The notes under the pieces were generated by a model. That model worked only from the letters and a program-made list of their open reading frames with translations, ran no database searches and had not been told where the DNA came from. A stretch of 64,000 nucleotides of DNA, from contig WPDH01000042.1 of NCBI GenBank assembly GCA_019137255.1, positions 186,001 through 250,000 on the forward strand, written 5' to 3'. The stretch's first letter is position 1, and the number at the start of each line of letters is the position of its first letter. Positions 11,846 to 22,842 of this stretch are shown here, piece by piece. This DNA comes from Corinectria fuckeliana (Eukaryota > Ascomycota > Sordariomycetes > Hypocreales > Nectriaceae). The position numbers and the translations under genes were made by a program.

Positions 11846-12520
11846 ATGGTTAACCAATCTGATGCGGACCAGGTTGTGGTGCCGGTGCTCGGTGGCATCA
11901 CCGAGGAGGACTACCAGTGGCAGCACGTGGCCCAAGCCAAGCACAGCACAGCGCCGCACGGCACGCCGCCTCCGTCGGAGCAATCCGACACCCTGACCGG
12001 GAGACGCAGAAGCTCCTCCGGAGCCGTCAAGCAGCGGCCGACCGTTGCTGGAGGTTCACCATGTACCATCATGCAACGGAGGAAGCCAACTCGATGGCCT
12101 GTACCTTCTTGGCCGCCGTCTGCGCCCCAGGCATGGGGAACGCTCGGTGGCGCCGCTGTGCAGACGCCTTATGGCAGAAGATGGCAGTGGCTCTCGGTTC
12201 CGGCTGTTCTCGGTCGAGGCGTTCGAGAAGACGTTGGGGTAGGGGGTTCAGCCGGGGGCGATCCTCGATGCCATTACCATCGCGGAGGAGGCGAGGCAGG
12301 CCACCTTGCAGTATGTTCCCTACTCCATTATACTGTAAGGCTTTATTTCAGTCGACTTACATGCCTGCTCAGAATGGCCTGGGGTTGGGCAAATTTCCAC
12401 GCGCGTTACCCATATGGGTACGACTCGTGTCTCGGTCTCGTCACGATAAGGTGGCTGAATACTGGTTCACGCCCGCCGACTATGTCGACTCCAAATGGTG
12501 TTAGTGTTGTCTTATGTTAG
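11846..12520 (+). pseudogene. Fragmented ORF between inverted repeat arms
   Basis: The 224-codon frame starting MVNQSDADQVVVPVLGG is protein-like only at its start. Further on the plausible peptide moves to a second frame (about 12061-12240, MYHHATEEANSMACTFLAAV) and then a third (about 12215-12330, SVEAFEKTLG then AILDAITIAEEARQATL). This pattern suggests a gene broken by several indels, or multiple unrecognised introns. No family is recognised. Lying between the two inverted arms, it may be the relic of a mobile element cargo or of a gene trapped in a repeat. Confidence 0.3.
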
Positions 12521-12620
12521 ACATTAGGGACGAGGTTAAGTTCTAAGGACGGGTTAGGTGTTGAGGATGAGGTTAGGTGTCAGGTATTATACTATATTTA
12601 AGGTAGGGCTTACTGAAACA
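12509..12620. repeat. Degenerate repeat arm (right, inverted relative to left arm)
   Basis: GTTAGACATTAGGG, GAGGTTAAG, GGGTTAGGTG and GAGGTTAGGTG units mirror the CCTAA-rich left arm. GTCTTATGTTAG at 12509-12520 is the exact reverse complement of 11252-11263. Confidence 0.6.
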
Positions 12621-12699
12621 TGTCCACGGGGATAGCATTGCTTAGCTGATGTTTGCATTGTCTGTTTGAGTGATAATTCTGCTGTTTGTGGGTGACCTT

Positions 12700-14182
12700 T
12701 TAGCTTATATAAGTATACTTTAGTATGTCAGATGTCTTCCAAAGTGGTACCATCTTGGATGATAGTGAAGGATATGACTGAAATCCTTGACCGTGGCAGA
12801 TCCGTTCATTCCTCGTGTCGTCCATATCCAAGCCCCATCCTACCAAGCCGCCAACAGGTCCAGCACCACACGACGCGCGATACTCATCAACTGTGGGAAG
12901 CCGGCGGAAACGACAGCCATCGACGGCACCTCCTAGAGTCCACGGGCCATGGCGATCATCCTTGAGCAGAGCCCACGCACGCTGCCGGTAGAGACGAACA
13001 AAGTCATTGCAGTGCCAAGAAATCCGCCGCCATCGGCTCGGAGCGCTGATGGGCAGGTTTACGTTGGTGGCGTCGGTGATGGGAGGACTAAGTAGAACCT
13101 CCCCGTGGAAGGCGACTATGAACCTTCGGAACTCGAATTCGCTCGATAAGAGTGTGTTCGTAAGAAGATCAAAGCCTGCCGATGCCATCAGGGATACGAT
13201 CAGATCGCTCCAGCCTGTGCCACCTAGACGATGTAGGTCTGGCCAACGCCATTCCGGGTAGAGATAAGAGTCCGAACAGTAATCCGGAAACCTACCTGCT
13301 CCGCTTGAGGGCGCATTCTCGATAAAGCAAGAGTGTCTCCTTACGGGCCACATGTCCAGTACTTGATCTGCAATCAAAGCTCCGTAGAGAGTGAGAACGT
13401 ACTCACGCACACAGGGGAGTAGCTGAAGCTCTGCTGGTCGTGGCTCTCTTCCTCGTATTTGAATAGTAGCCTCCAATCCCAGTACCGGAATGGATTCTTT
13501 GGATCAAATTGATATCCATCATGCTCGTCCTCCTTACCGCGTCTATAATCGCGGTGATCATCGCTCGGGTTCAACTCGCCTCCTATGGGGCCATATACCT
13601 TGCAGAGAAGTTCGTATCGTAAAAACGCCTGCAGAATCTGGCGTCGCTCGTCTGCGTTCAAACAATCGAGTTTGAAGCGTTCGTTACATGAGTTTCCCGG
13701 CCATTTTCGATAGCGACGGTCAACAAAGTGAGGATGAGACCATTTGGGGAGGCAGCGGTAAGCAAAGGGCAACTCGGCGCTCGTCGCTTTGGAGAGATAA
13801 TCCTCGATGTAGAGCCAGAGTCGAGCACAAAGCGAATCGAGGGCAATGATCCTAGGAAAGTCGAATGTTGCTGGTTCAAACGGGTTTTCTAGATCCTTTG
13901 TTCCCATTTACAAAGATGCTCATCAACAACGGCCTTCTGCCTCTCTAAGCTCATGGTGTCGCGATCCACGTTCGGGAAAAGGATGACGGCCATGCAATCT
14001 TGGACAAGGTCATCGTCGAGGTCCTTCTTGTAGTAATGGCGAATGATGGGAATTCTGTATTCACGACGCTGACGAAACAGGGTTGGGGATGCGTGGGTGA
14101 ATCGGACCGCTTCTTTGAAGCCATCGAGCGAGACGATGAGTCGGAGGCGGAGATCCTGGGAGAGCTTGTTGAACGGATCCAT
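12700..14182 (-). pseudogene. F-box-like fungal protein gene broken by two frameshifts
   Basis: Three overlapping minus-strand frames read as one protein: 14182 to about 13890 (MDPFNKLSQDLRLRLIVSL, an F-box-like start, then SPTLFRQRREYRIPIIRHYY), about 13890 to 13400 (ENPFEPATFDFPRIIALDSL, then KATSAELPFAYRCLPKWSHP), and about 13400 to 12700 (CVREYVLTLYGALIADQ). The first junction lies at GAACAAAGGATCTAG and the second near CCCCTGTGTGCG. Each would be bridged by one extra base; no intron of credible length fits either (a 35-nt candidate at the second is too short). The rest is well preserved, so breakage is recent or reflects assembly indels. Fungal proteins of this layout are numerous and of unknown role; the F-box start would suggest an SCF ubiquitin-ligase adaptor. 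Confidence 0.65.
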
Positions 14183-17128
14183 GGTTCGGTGACTGGTGTG
14201 TCGTTTCCAGGCGAGTTTCTGCGCTTTTGAAGGTTATATGGTTTCGGAGTGAAGGGAACGAACGTGTAAGGTGGGAAAGCGATTGTAGTATGGAAAGAGA
14301 CTTGGCAAAGAAAGGGGGAGGTAGGCGAATTTAAAAGGCAGCTTCGGAGAAAGAAAATGGTAGGATCTACGTTTTTATATCAATCGATTTCACTTTGAGT
14401 TCGACTCTAAGTACTTACCCAACAGGGTACGGATAAGTTCATCTTGACAAGCATCTCTTCCCTCTAGTCGAACCCTCCGAGATCTAAAGCCTCTCAGGAC
14501 TTCTCATGAGAAGAACTGAGAGCTACCCATGATGCCCCTCGGTCGGCCGCTGCTGGCGACACTGGAGCAGCCTCCCCCACGTTTTAGATGCCGGGAATCA
14601 TAGTTATTGTTTAGTTTTAAATCCACCTTCCTCAATATCTTAGATAAAAAAAAGCAGCACAGTAAATAATACACAATAAAATGCCTCATAAGGTACTATA
14701 CCCAGTATCATAAAACACAATAACCTTTTCCCAGTAAGTAAACCAATTTATAAAGCACTGATCTTAGACCTTAAGGCATGCGCTTGCAACAGACCTCCCC
14801 CTCTAGCCTTGATAGCTTCGGCCAAGGGCGCAAAGGTAGAGGGGTCAATAAGGTACGATGCAAAACTTGATTAAAACAAAGTTTAAATGAGCGAGTCTCA
14901 AGAGTCAAGATGCAATGCGTGACAACCGCAGTAGATGCAACACACTAAGTTCTCTCATTGAGAGGAGCCATATCTAAGCTTGAGGCACTTCTGATAAGTC
15001 TTTATAAGGAGGTCCTACGGCAGGGCGACAATACAAAGCACTTCCAGTCCTCCCACAGGGCGGATATCGTAAACAAAAGCAGCGATTGATGTTCCACTTC
15101 GTGGTACCTAATATGAGGTTTCTCTTAGCGACTGTTAAACCTGACTAGCCTCCATTGTCATTAGTCTTGCCTCGGTCGTAGAAGGTCTTGAGCTAACGTG
15201 ACGCGGTTTCGGAATCGCAAGGCTCGTTAACGGCTTTGTGATTTATAACAAATCCTTCGCTTCAAGGTCTAAACTACGCAATGTTTTCTCAAAGACGTGA
15301 GAGAGGCTGCTCAAGAGATGCGACCGCAGGCTTGTGGCTTGTCTACCGCTACTTTCTCTACTTGCCGAATAGTAAAGGACTTGCGCTGTATCGCATATGT
15401 CGTGCAAGTTACCCGCGAAGGCTGTGCAGCTGCAACGATGATGCTGTTACCAGGTTTCTGAGGAGTCTCGAGAGCCTCTCAAAGAAAAAAAAACATCACA
15501 CTTAGGGGGCGTTGGTGAGCCTTTCCGTGTTCAATCGCTGGGAATTCCACGTAGTACATGGGCAGGTGAACGACGGCATGCTGAGTACTATTTGCCCCTT
15601 GGGATTCTCGATCTTTGCGATGAGGTGCTTTATCATCGAAGAGTCTAGCTAGATATCCAAGGGCGAAGGTGTGACGTCTTCTGAGGCGGCCACGAACAAG
15701 AAAGTAAACAGAGCGAAGATGAATATAAGGGCTACAGTGTGCTTGTACCGTGACTTTTAGAGTTCGTCATACAGCTGTAACAACTATGTGATTGGTCTCA
15801 GGCTTACGTTTGCGCGTGCGTTAAAGAAGAAGGCCTTCAAAGGGGGTCATCGGTGGTGCAGTCCTTTGGATGCAGCCATTGGCAAGATTTCCTTGACAGA
15901 AGGCAACCGCCTCGACTCGCGAGCCTAGTAAAGTATCGATGACCCAAAGTAGTTACTAGGCATGTAGGTATGTGTAAGTCGTCGCGTTAACGCTCCTCGA
16001 CCCAAGCAACTTGTTAATGCAAGGAAAATACTTGTCCTAATTAGTGTGTCCAGGAAGCCTCGGGGATGGGCGCACACCAGGGTGGATGGAACGGCTCCCA
16101 CTCCTAGATAGGAAATATTCCCTGAAAACTTTGGAAACACCTGTATTCTCTTGACTATTCTCGTGTACGAGCCGGTGAGGTAGTGTTCTCTAAGTACCTT
16201 GACATGTTAAGATTGCATTCGTTAAAGGGCTCATCGCTTGATTCTCGGTGCCTTGGTCTAGTTTTAGTCCAACGCTCGATTAAGTCTCAATACTCCTTCC
16301 CCTTCATAAGTTTCGCTCTCTGCGCTGTGGATTTTGCCTCTTTAGACTCTGCCGAAATTCGTCTACCTAATATAGAGGGACGGGAAGACACTGAGTTCGA
16401 TTAGCGAAGTTGTCTTTACTGGACTGAAAAGCTTTCGAGCGCAGCTTTGGGAAAGGACTTCAAAAAACATTCCTGTTAGTTCGGGCTACCTGCTGAACAA
16501 GAGTCTGGTCGATGTTTGCTTGGGACCTTCCGGCCATGTCCTAGGTATGTCGCTAGGTAACAGAGGTGCCAGCTTCATTCCGGCGGTGATTGGTGCTGAT
16601 GTTGTTCTCCTATGCATCGCTATATATCAGGGACAGCCACAGAGGAGTCAGACGAAATACGAAGAGAACATGGCCGCTCTACCGTCATCCGAGCTGCGGC
16701 AGCAGTCGCATCCGATGGTTCTTAAAATGGCACCTCCTCACAACAGTGACACTCCGCCGCTTCAATCCTTTTAAGAAGTGAATGAGAACTAGTGACAAAC
16801 TCCTAAGGAAGAGGTGGAAAGGCAAGTCGCTAGAAGAATGGAATCCAGTAGGCATTTGGTGGTGAGAAAAGCATTCGATACAACCCGGACTCCGGATTTT
16901 AGCAAGAAGGAAATGATATGAGTGGCACGCAAGTTACACTTTCAACCTGGATTAGGAAGTCAGTCACCTTAAAAGCTGATTTGATCAAGTGAGCATGATG
17001 GCGATTGGTTAATAAAGTGGAAAGAAACAGCATCAATTGTTATAACAGCCTATTTAACAACAAGGCTAAAACAAGAACGAGAAAGTCCAAGTAAGCCACA
17101 GCAAAAATGACATCAAGCATCAATTTCC
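14183..17128. other. AT-rich gene-poor island
   Basis: Nearly 3 kb without a recognisable gene. Short frames at 15281-15505, 16183-16404 and 16520-16774 have partly protein-like composition (the last has a hydrophobic patch, VIGADVVLLCIAIY) but no family, and may be relics. Composition is more AT-rich than flanking core genes. The right end is the MsrB 3' flank. Confidence 0.5.
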
Positions 17129-17815
17129 TCACAGCTTCTTCTCTGGAGCCGCCTTGTCCTCAGCAGAGAAGTTCAAGCTAATGCTGTTAACGCAGTGACG
17201 CTCGTTGGTGGGCGTAGGGTAACCCTCGCCCTTGAAGACGTGACCGAGGTGGCCGCCGCAATTGGCGCAAACGATCTCGGTACGGGCCATGCCGAAGGTG
17301 CTGTCCTCGTGCCGGACAACGGCCCCCGGGATGCTGTCGAAGTAGGCCGGCCAGCCGCACCCGGAGCTGAACTTGTGGGTAGCCTTGTACAGCGGCGCGT
17401 CGCACCCGGCGCACGTGTAGACGCCCGTGTCCGGGGCGTGCTTGTTGAACTTGCCGGAGCCGGGAGCTTCGGTGCCCTTTTCTCGCAGGATGCGGAACTG
17501 CTCTGTGTGAGGGTGTTAGTATAGGGTGGTTGAATTCGAATAACGGCATGAAAGGTGGGTGAGGGATAGTTCGCATGCCCTGGATCATATGGACATACCC
17601 TTGTTCAGAACTGCTTGCCACTCATCGTTGGAACGTTGGTCGGGATACGACATGTTGGAGGACTTGGGGGCAGATTTGCCGAAGAGACTACTCAAGAAGG
17701 AGGTGCCGGACATAGATCGAATGGGTACGGGCCGTGTGATAGCAAGGCGCGAGGGTTGCGTTAGTCTCGTGCGGGTTGAAAAGCTGGAGGCTGATAAAGT
17801 TCGGAAAGATCGCAT
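17129..17815 (-). CDS. msrB: Peptide-methionine (R)-S-oxide reductase, probably mitochondrial
   Basis: Exons 17815-17599 and 17502-17129; 196 residues. It reduces methionine-R-sulfoxide in proteins back to methionine, using thioredoxin. Zinc-binding pairs are CAGC (103/106) and CANC (151/154); the substrate pocket includes SGCGWPAYFDSIPGAV, and the catalytic cysteine is in NERHCVNSISL (about C176). The first about 50 residues (MRSFRTLSASSFSTRTRLTQ and following) are Arg/Ser-rich with no acids, as in a mitochondrial presequence; downstream methionines at about residues 35 and 55 could give a cytosolic form. The intron is 96 nt, GTATGT...ACACAG. An in-frame upstream extension to 17980 exists but seems less likely. 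Confidence 0.93.
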
Positions 17816-18822
17816 GGACAGCGATGAAAGGATGAATGAGTTGAGTGGCTGGGTGAGTGAGGAAAGCTGAAGTAGACGGGGTGACGAGCTGTTTCTTATA
17901 TCTAGATGGAGAAGAATGTGTTTGTTCGAGTTCTGATGCTTCCTTGAGTAACTGATCTGGTGGCGATGAGACTGTGACAAATCACAGTTGGTTGGTTCTC
18001 TGGGCTGGGGAAAATGAGGGGCACGGCGATGTGGAATCTTTTGGGTAGAGTCGGTAATCGATATTCAAGGGATTTTGAGTTGCATCATCAAATGCGTCTA
18101 AAGTGTCACAGCCACAGCGAGCTACTAGGGCAGGTATTTGGAAGAGGCCCATGTACCCCGTCCCGTGGCACTAAGCGGTGATGGGGAGCTCACGCGTCTG
18201 AGTAATACTTGGGGGCGAAGTCAATGTCTAGATGCAGCCTCATGGAGAGGCTGCTAACAAACTCCATGGCTAATTGGAGCTGACCGTGATAGACAGACAG
18301 ACAGACAAACAGTGCAATGAAATGTCGTCATCCTTGGAGAAGTCATGATGGATGCCTCCAAGCTGGAATTGCTTGCTGCCTCAGGTCTTAGGATAATCAG
18401 TGCCCCCGCTCTCGTTGCCCGCTGTGGCTGGAGCCTGCGAGGGAGCCTGCGAGGGAAACTGACGTGAGCCTGATGAGAATGCCCAAAGAATTACCTACCT
18501 CCATAGGTCTATCTAGGTAATCTAGCGTTTCGGGTTCCACCACCCAAATTAGCTTCAGGGCGTAATAATTCCGCTGGGGCCTCTGATGGACCACTGGCCA
18601 CCTTGGCACCTCCCTACCCGACTCGAGACAACCACACAACACGGCCCTCGACAGTTCTAGGTTGCCACTTTCAACACAGGCTTGACCCCGAGGAGTCCGC
18701 ACTTCCTCTCGCCTGGAATCGCTCGCGACGAGCCCATCTCCTACCGTCCACCGTCCACCGTCCACCGTCCATCTTTCTCCAGCCTCTGCTCCTCCTACCC
18801 TCACAAGTCGCCTCCCACCGCC
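17816..18822. other. Divergent promoter region msrB / AGE2
   Basis: About 1 kb between divergent starts. It contains a GACA microsatellite around 18292-18308, TACCTA/TAGGTA motifs at 18492-18519 and a 7-bp tandem (CCGTCCA, about four units, 18744-18772) in the AGE2 leader. No gene seen. Confidence 0.6.
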
Positions 18823-20636
18823 ATGTCGAGGAGAGCCCCGAACCCCGCCGCCGAGCGGGCGGCGCAAAACACGGCTACCATCAAGAGCCTCTTGAAGTTG
18901 GAATCCAACAAAGTCTGCGCCGATTGCAAGAGGAACAAGCGTACGTGGCTCCCATGTCCCCGATGCTCCCATTCCTCGTCGACTGCCTTGCGCTGGAGAC
19001 TTGGTGCTGACATGTATTGCGATCCCTTCTAGATCCCCGATGGGCTAGCTGGAACCTCGGCGTCTTCATCTGCATCCGATGCTCGGGCATCCACCGCGGC
19101 ATGGGCACTCACATCAGCCGAGTCAAGTCGGTCGACCTCGACTCCTGGACCGACGAGCAGATGCGGAGCATCCTTAGCTGGGGCAACGCGCGCGCCAACA
19201 AGTATTGGGAAGCCAAGCTGGCCGCCGGCCACGCCCCCTCCGAGTCCAAAATCGAGAACTTTATCCGCACAAAGTACGAACTCAAGCGATGGACCATGGA
19301 TGGCCCCATTCCCGATCCTGCGACCCTCGATGCCGACGGCGATGACGACGTGCCCCTGAGCTTGGTCAAGGAGAAGCAGGTGATAGATCGCCAGGAAACG
19401 ATCCGGAAGGCTTCGCTGGGACAATCGAGCGCTCCCCAGAGCATCCCCCCCCCCCAAGGCGACCTCATTGGCGGAGACCCCGTGCTAGCCCGGTCGAACA
19501 GCGCCGCGCCTCCTATCGCCAAGGTTGCTCCCAAAGGCGATCCCGCTCCCCCGCGATCTACCAGCACAAAGGACTCGCTGCTAGGATTGGATTTCTTTGG
19601 CGAGCCTTCGGCCCCTCCGCGACCAGCAAGCACCACAGGTACCAACACGGCCAGCGGTCAATCTCGTCCCGACCTCAAGCAGTCGATTCTGTCCCTTTAT
19701 GCCACAGCCCCTCGGCCACAGGCTCCGCCTCAACAGTCTGCTCAGGGTGCCTTTGGTGGCATGCCTTCCCCGACATACGGTCACCAGTCCCAGGGATCTG
19801 TTGGCGGATTCGGCGATGCCTTCAGTAGCCTTAGCATCTCCAACGCGGCTCCCCCGAAGCCGGCTGCCCCAGACCCGTTCGCCAGCTTCGGTACCGGCCG
19901 GGTGACGTCCAGCAAAAGCAGCAACAATGCATTTGGTGGACTTGGCGGAGGGAGCTTCTTCGACACCAAGCCCAGTCAGTCTGCTGCCCCCTCGCACCAG
20001 AAGCAACCCTCCAATATGTCTCTCGGTGGAGGCTTTGGTGGCTTCTCATCTCCCGCTCCCGCCCCCGCGCCGGCGAAGCCAGCCCAGGCTTCGTCCTCTG
20101 CTATGGGTGACCTCTTTGATCTCTCTGCCCCTGTGTCTCAGACTTCGACTTCCCCCCCTCCACCTCTTAACCCAAGCTTCCCCCCGTCTACCAGCTCCGT
20201 CTTCAACCTTTCGTCTCCCCAACCTCCGCCTGCTGCCCCCTTGCCTACCACTACTACAACCAGTACGGCGACTAGTTCCATGGGCGGTTTCTCTGGTGCC
20301 GATGTGTGGGGCGGAAACGAATGGAACACGCCCGCCGCGCCGGCTCCTGCGCCAGTTCCTGCAGCTGCTGCTGCTCAGAAGAGCCCTGCGATGGCCACGG
20401 CTCCCAGCAACGACTTTGGATGGGGAAACTCTAGCGCTTCTTCTTTTGCCAACACGTCCATCGTTCCCGGTGCCGGCGGCGGCTTCAACCCTCAACCGAA
20501 GGTAGCGGCGGATGAGGAGTTTGGAGGGTGGACTAGCAGTACCGGCCCTTCAACCACTGGCGGAGCTACGAACGCCAACAAGTCTGGTGGAGGTTTTGGT
20601 GGCGATGAGGACTTGTTCTCTAACGTCTGGGGGTAA
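18823..20636 (+). CDS. AGE2: Arf GTPase-activating protein, Age2 type
   Basis: Exons 18823-18940 and 19033-20636; 573 residues. The Arf-GAP domain occupies about residues 17-135: a C4 zinc finger CADC...CIRC (C32, C35, C53, C56) with WASWNLGVFICIRC, then the arginine finger in SGIHRGMGTHISRVKS. It stimulates GTP hydrolysis on Arf in trans-Golgi and endosomal traffic. The rest is a Pro/Ser/Gly/Ala-rich disordered tail with DLFDLS, DPFASF and repeated GGF/FGG motifs, of the kind that bind coat and adaptor proteins. An 11-base C run at 19445-19455 lies inside the coding sequence (IPPPQ) and is a slip-prone point, but the frame is intact here. Confidence 0.93.
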
Positions 20637-21237
20637 AGAGTGGTTTGGGCTATCTAACAAACTTGGTGAAGATGGACCAAAGGGATGCAAGGGGATAGGA
20701 TCTGTTTGAACATAACGAATACGGGCATGTTGGGGGTGTTTTGCATGTTAGGAGTCCATGTAGATCGTAAAAAAGGGGCAGGGAGGTTCGAATATTGAAC
20801 GTTATACGACTATACACCGTGGTGATATGTGCTATGAGGTTATGTTTTATTCAGCGGTTAATGAATTAGATGATGTATGTGTTTTTTTGCAGCCAACGCC
20901 GAACCCAGTGCTAAAAGCATTTCCTTGGTAGTCTACCACATGAACTCATCAAAAGAATCCTCTGAGAGGACGCCAGCCTCTGACACGTTCAAGCTCGAGC
21001 CTATGAGTTGCCACCCCTCTAGCGATCCACGCCCATTGTACTCGGCTTCTGGGGAAATGTTCCCTCGTCTAACGAATGCCTCGATCCTCCGAGACGTTGA
21101 AAATGACTCTGATCCTCTCGCATACCCATGGTTCGTCAAAGCCAAACCTAGATGATCCCATGTTTCATCATATTCCCGAGATACAGAATTGGCGTATCTG
21201 GCGATTCTATTCGAGTAGCAACGCAGCGACTATGCGA
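20637..21237. other. Convergent 3' region AGE2 / SFT1
   Basis: 3' untranslated and terminator DNA of two converging genes. A 70-codon minus frame at 20933-21145 shows no family and is not called. Confidence 0.55.
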
Positions 21238-21608
21238 TCAAAGCACCATCTTTAGGCCGTAGTACAGCACCAAGAATATTCCGATGACGATGCCCGAGAG
21301 TTTCAAGATGGCGACGCGGTTGCCCGAGGCGGCCATACGAGTCAGGCGGCCAGCAGAACCCTTGATGCTGGTGGACATGGAGGAGAAGGTGTCGGACTGC
21401 GAGGACGGGTTAGCACGATGCGAAGCGCGCCAGTTGGGAACGGGGATGAGGAAAGCGGCCCGGGGGGACTGACGGTGTTGTCGATGACATCCTGGGCGCG
21501 GGCGTTGTCGTAGATGTCGATGGTGACGCCGCGCAGGGCAGACACCTTGGCGGACAGCTCGTCGAGACGAGCGTTGTTTTGCCGCTCGCGCTCGTAAGCT
21601 TCGGACAT
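21238..21608 (-). CDS. SFT1: Golgi SNARE Sft1 (Bet1-like, Qc type)
   Basis: Exons 21608-21474 and 21396-21238; 97 residues, the same length as yeast Sft1. It opens MSEAYERERQNNARLDELSA, followed by a single SNARE heptad helix (about 12-70, with Q39 near the middle) and a C-terminal membrane anchor (VAILKLSGIVIGIFLVLYYG, about 75-95) ending GLKMVL. It acts in retrograde and intra-Golgi vesicle fusion. The intron is 77 nt, GTCAGT...CTCGCAG, with a GCTAAC branch site. It resembles Bet1 too, but the missing N-terminal extension and the length favour Sft1. Confidence 0.88.
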
Positions 21609-22842
21609 GACGGGCAGTTCAACGGCGACGAGGGTTCCGGAGAATGAGGCCGGTGCGATGGGAGTTTGGTGTTGCGATCGGAGAAAGGGGAGGGGGGCGA
21701 TGAACGGGATCGTCCGTCAACAGCCCGGGGGGGTTGCGGATGAGATCGAGTGGGTTCGAGAGGCGAAGTGCGCAACGAGGCAAAGCCCGGAGGTCGAAGT
21801 TTCGTTGGGGTTTTGTTTGAAAGGAGGGTGAGGTCGAGGTCGGGGTCGAGAATGGCGCGCTCACCGGGACGAAACGGACAAGACTCGGGGAGCGCCGAAA
21901 CCGAAACCAGAGGCCAAAGAACCCATGACGATTGAGTTGTCCCGGGCCGTCCACGGTTTCTAGACACGGTACGTACCCAGGCTCCTGCGTCGCGCCGGAA
22001 CCACCGTAGCGCCCAAGGTGAGGGAACGGCACGTGCACCGCCACAGCAGTCTGAGTGAACTGAAGCCTAATAGGTACTTACAGTATTACAGCTGGGGACT
22101 TGCAGCAAGTGAGTATAGATACAGCCCAGTTCAGTAAACACTTGACTACGACTCAGCGAGCCATCTCGGAATTCCTCAACTATCTTGGATACGGCAGCAG
22201 GTGTCTGATCTCAATTCATAGGTAGTCGGCAAGCCGGGCCCTTGTTTCCCGGGTGGAGGACGACCCCCGCAAGCCGCCAAGAACTTCCTAGAGCCCAAGG
22301 TGTCTAGCTTCCATGTAGGCCACAGCGGGAGGTGGCGGCGTTTTCGCAGGCTGTTAGTGAGCAAGCTGCGAACTTAGGTCCTTAAGGAGCGGGAGGGTGC
22401 TGCGCCGCAACCACGAGGCCTGAGGCGGGACTTGCGTATTCCGTGGAAGCTTGGCTCTTGGCTCTTGGCTTGGTGTCTGGCCATCATCTCGGCTTTGCAT
22501 AGCCTCGTCCCTTCGCTCATCTTTCTCTCCCTCTTTCTGTTCTGTTCTGCTCTGCGACATCTCTTCTCGCTTTCTGTCCTTTTGCTCCTGCTCCTCTTTT
22601 TGCAGAACCACATCTCGCAGTCGGTTCACTTCCCGACGTCCGTCGCTGTCAGAGCTACGCAACCCCGCTAGTCACCGTCGCTGACCGGGCTGCCTCCACC
22701 TCGCACCCATACAACACCCATAACCTCGTTTCGTGTGCCGTGTACCGTGTACCGTGAGCTTGCTCCGTCAACAAACGGTCCGCTGACAACCCAACTCGAC
22801 TTCGCATACGTGATTTCGTCCTCTGCCTGAAATCCCGTCAAG
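21609..22842. other. Divergent promoter region SFT1 / LSB3
   Basis: No gene recognised. A pyrimidine-rich stretch at about 22490-22620 and a CCGTGTA tandem near 22735-22757 fit the LSB3 leader. Confidence 0.55.
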
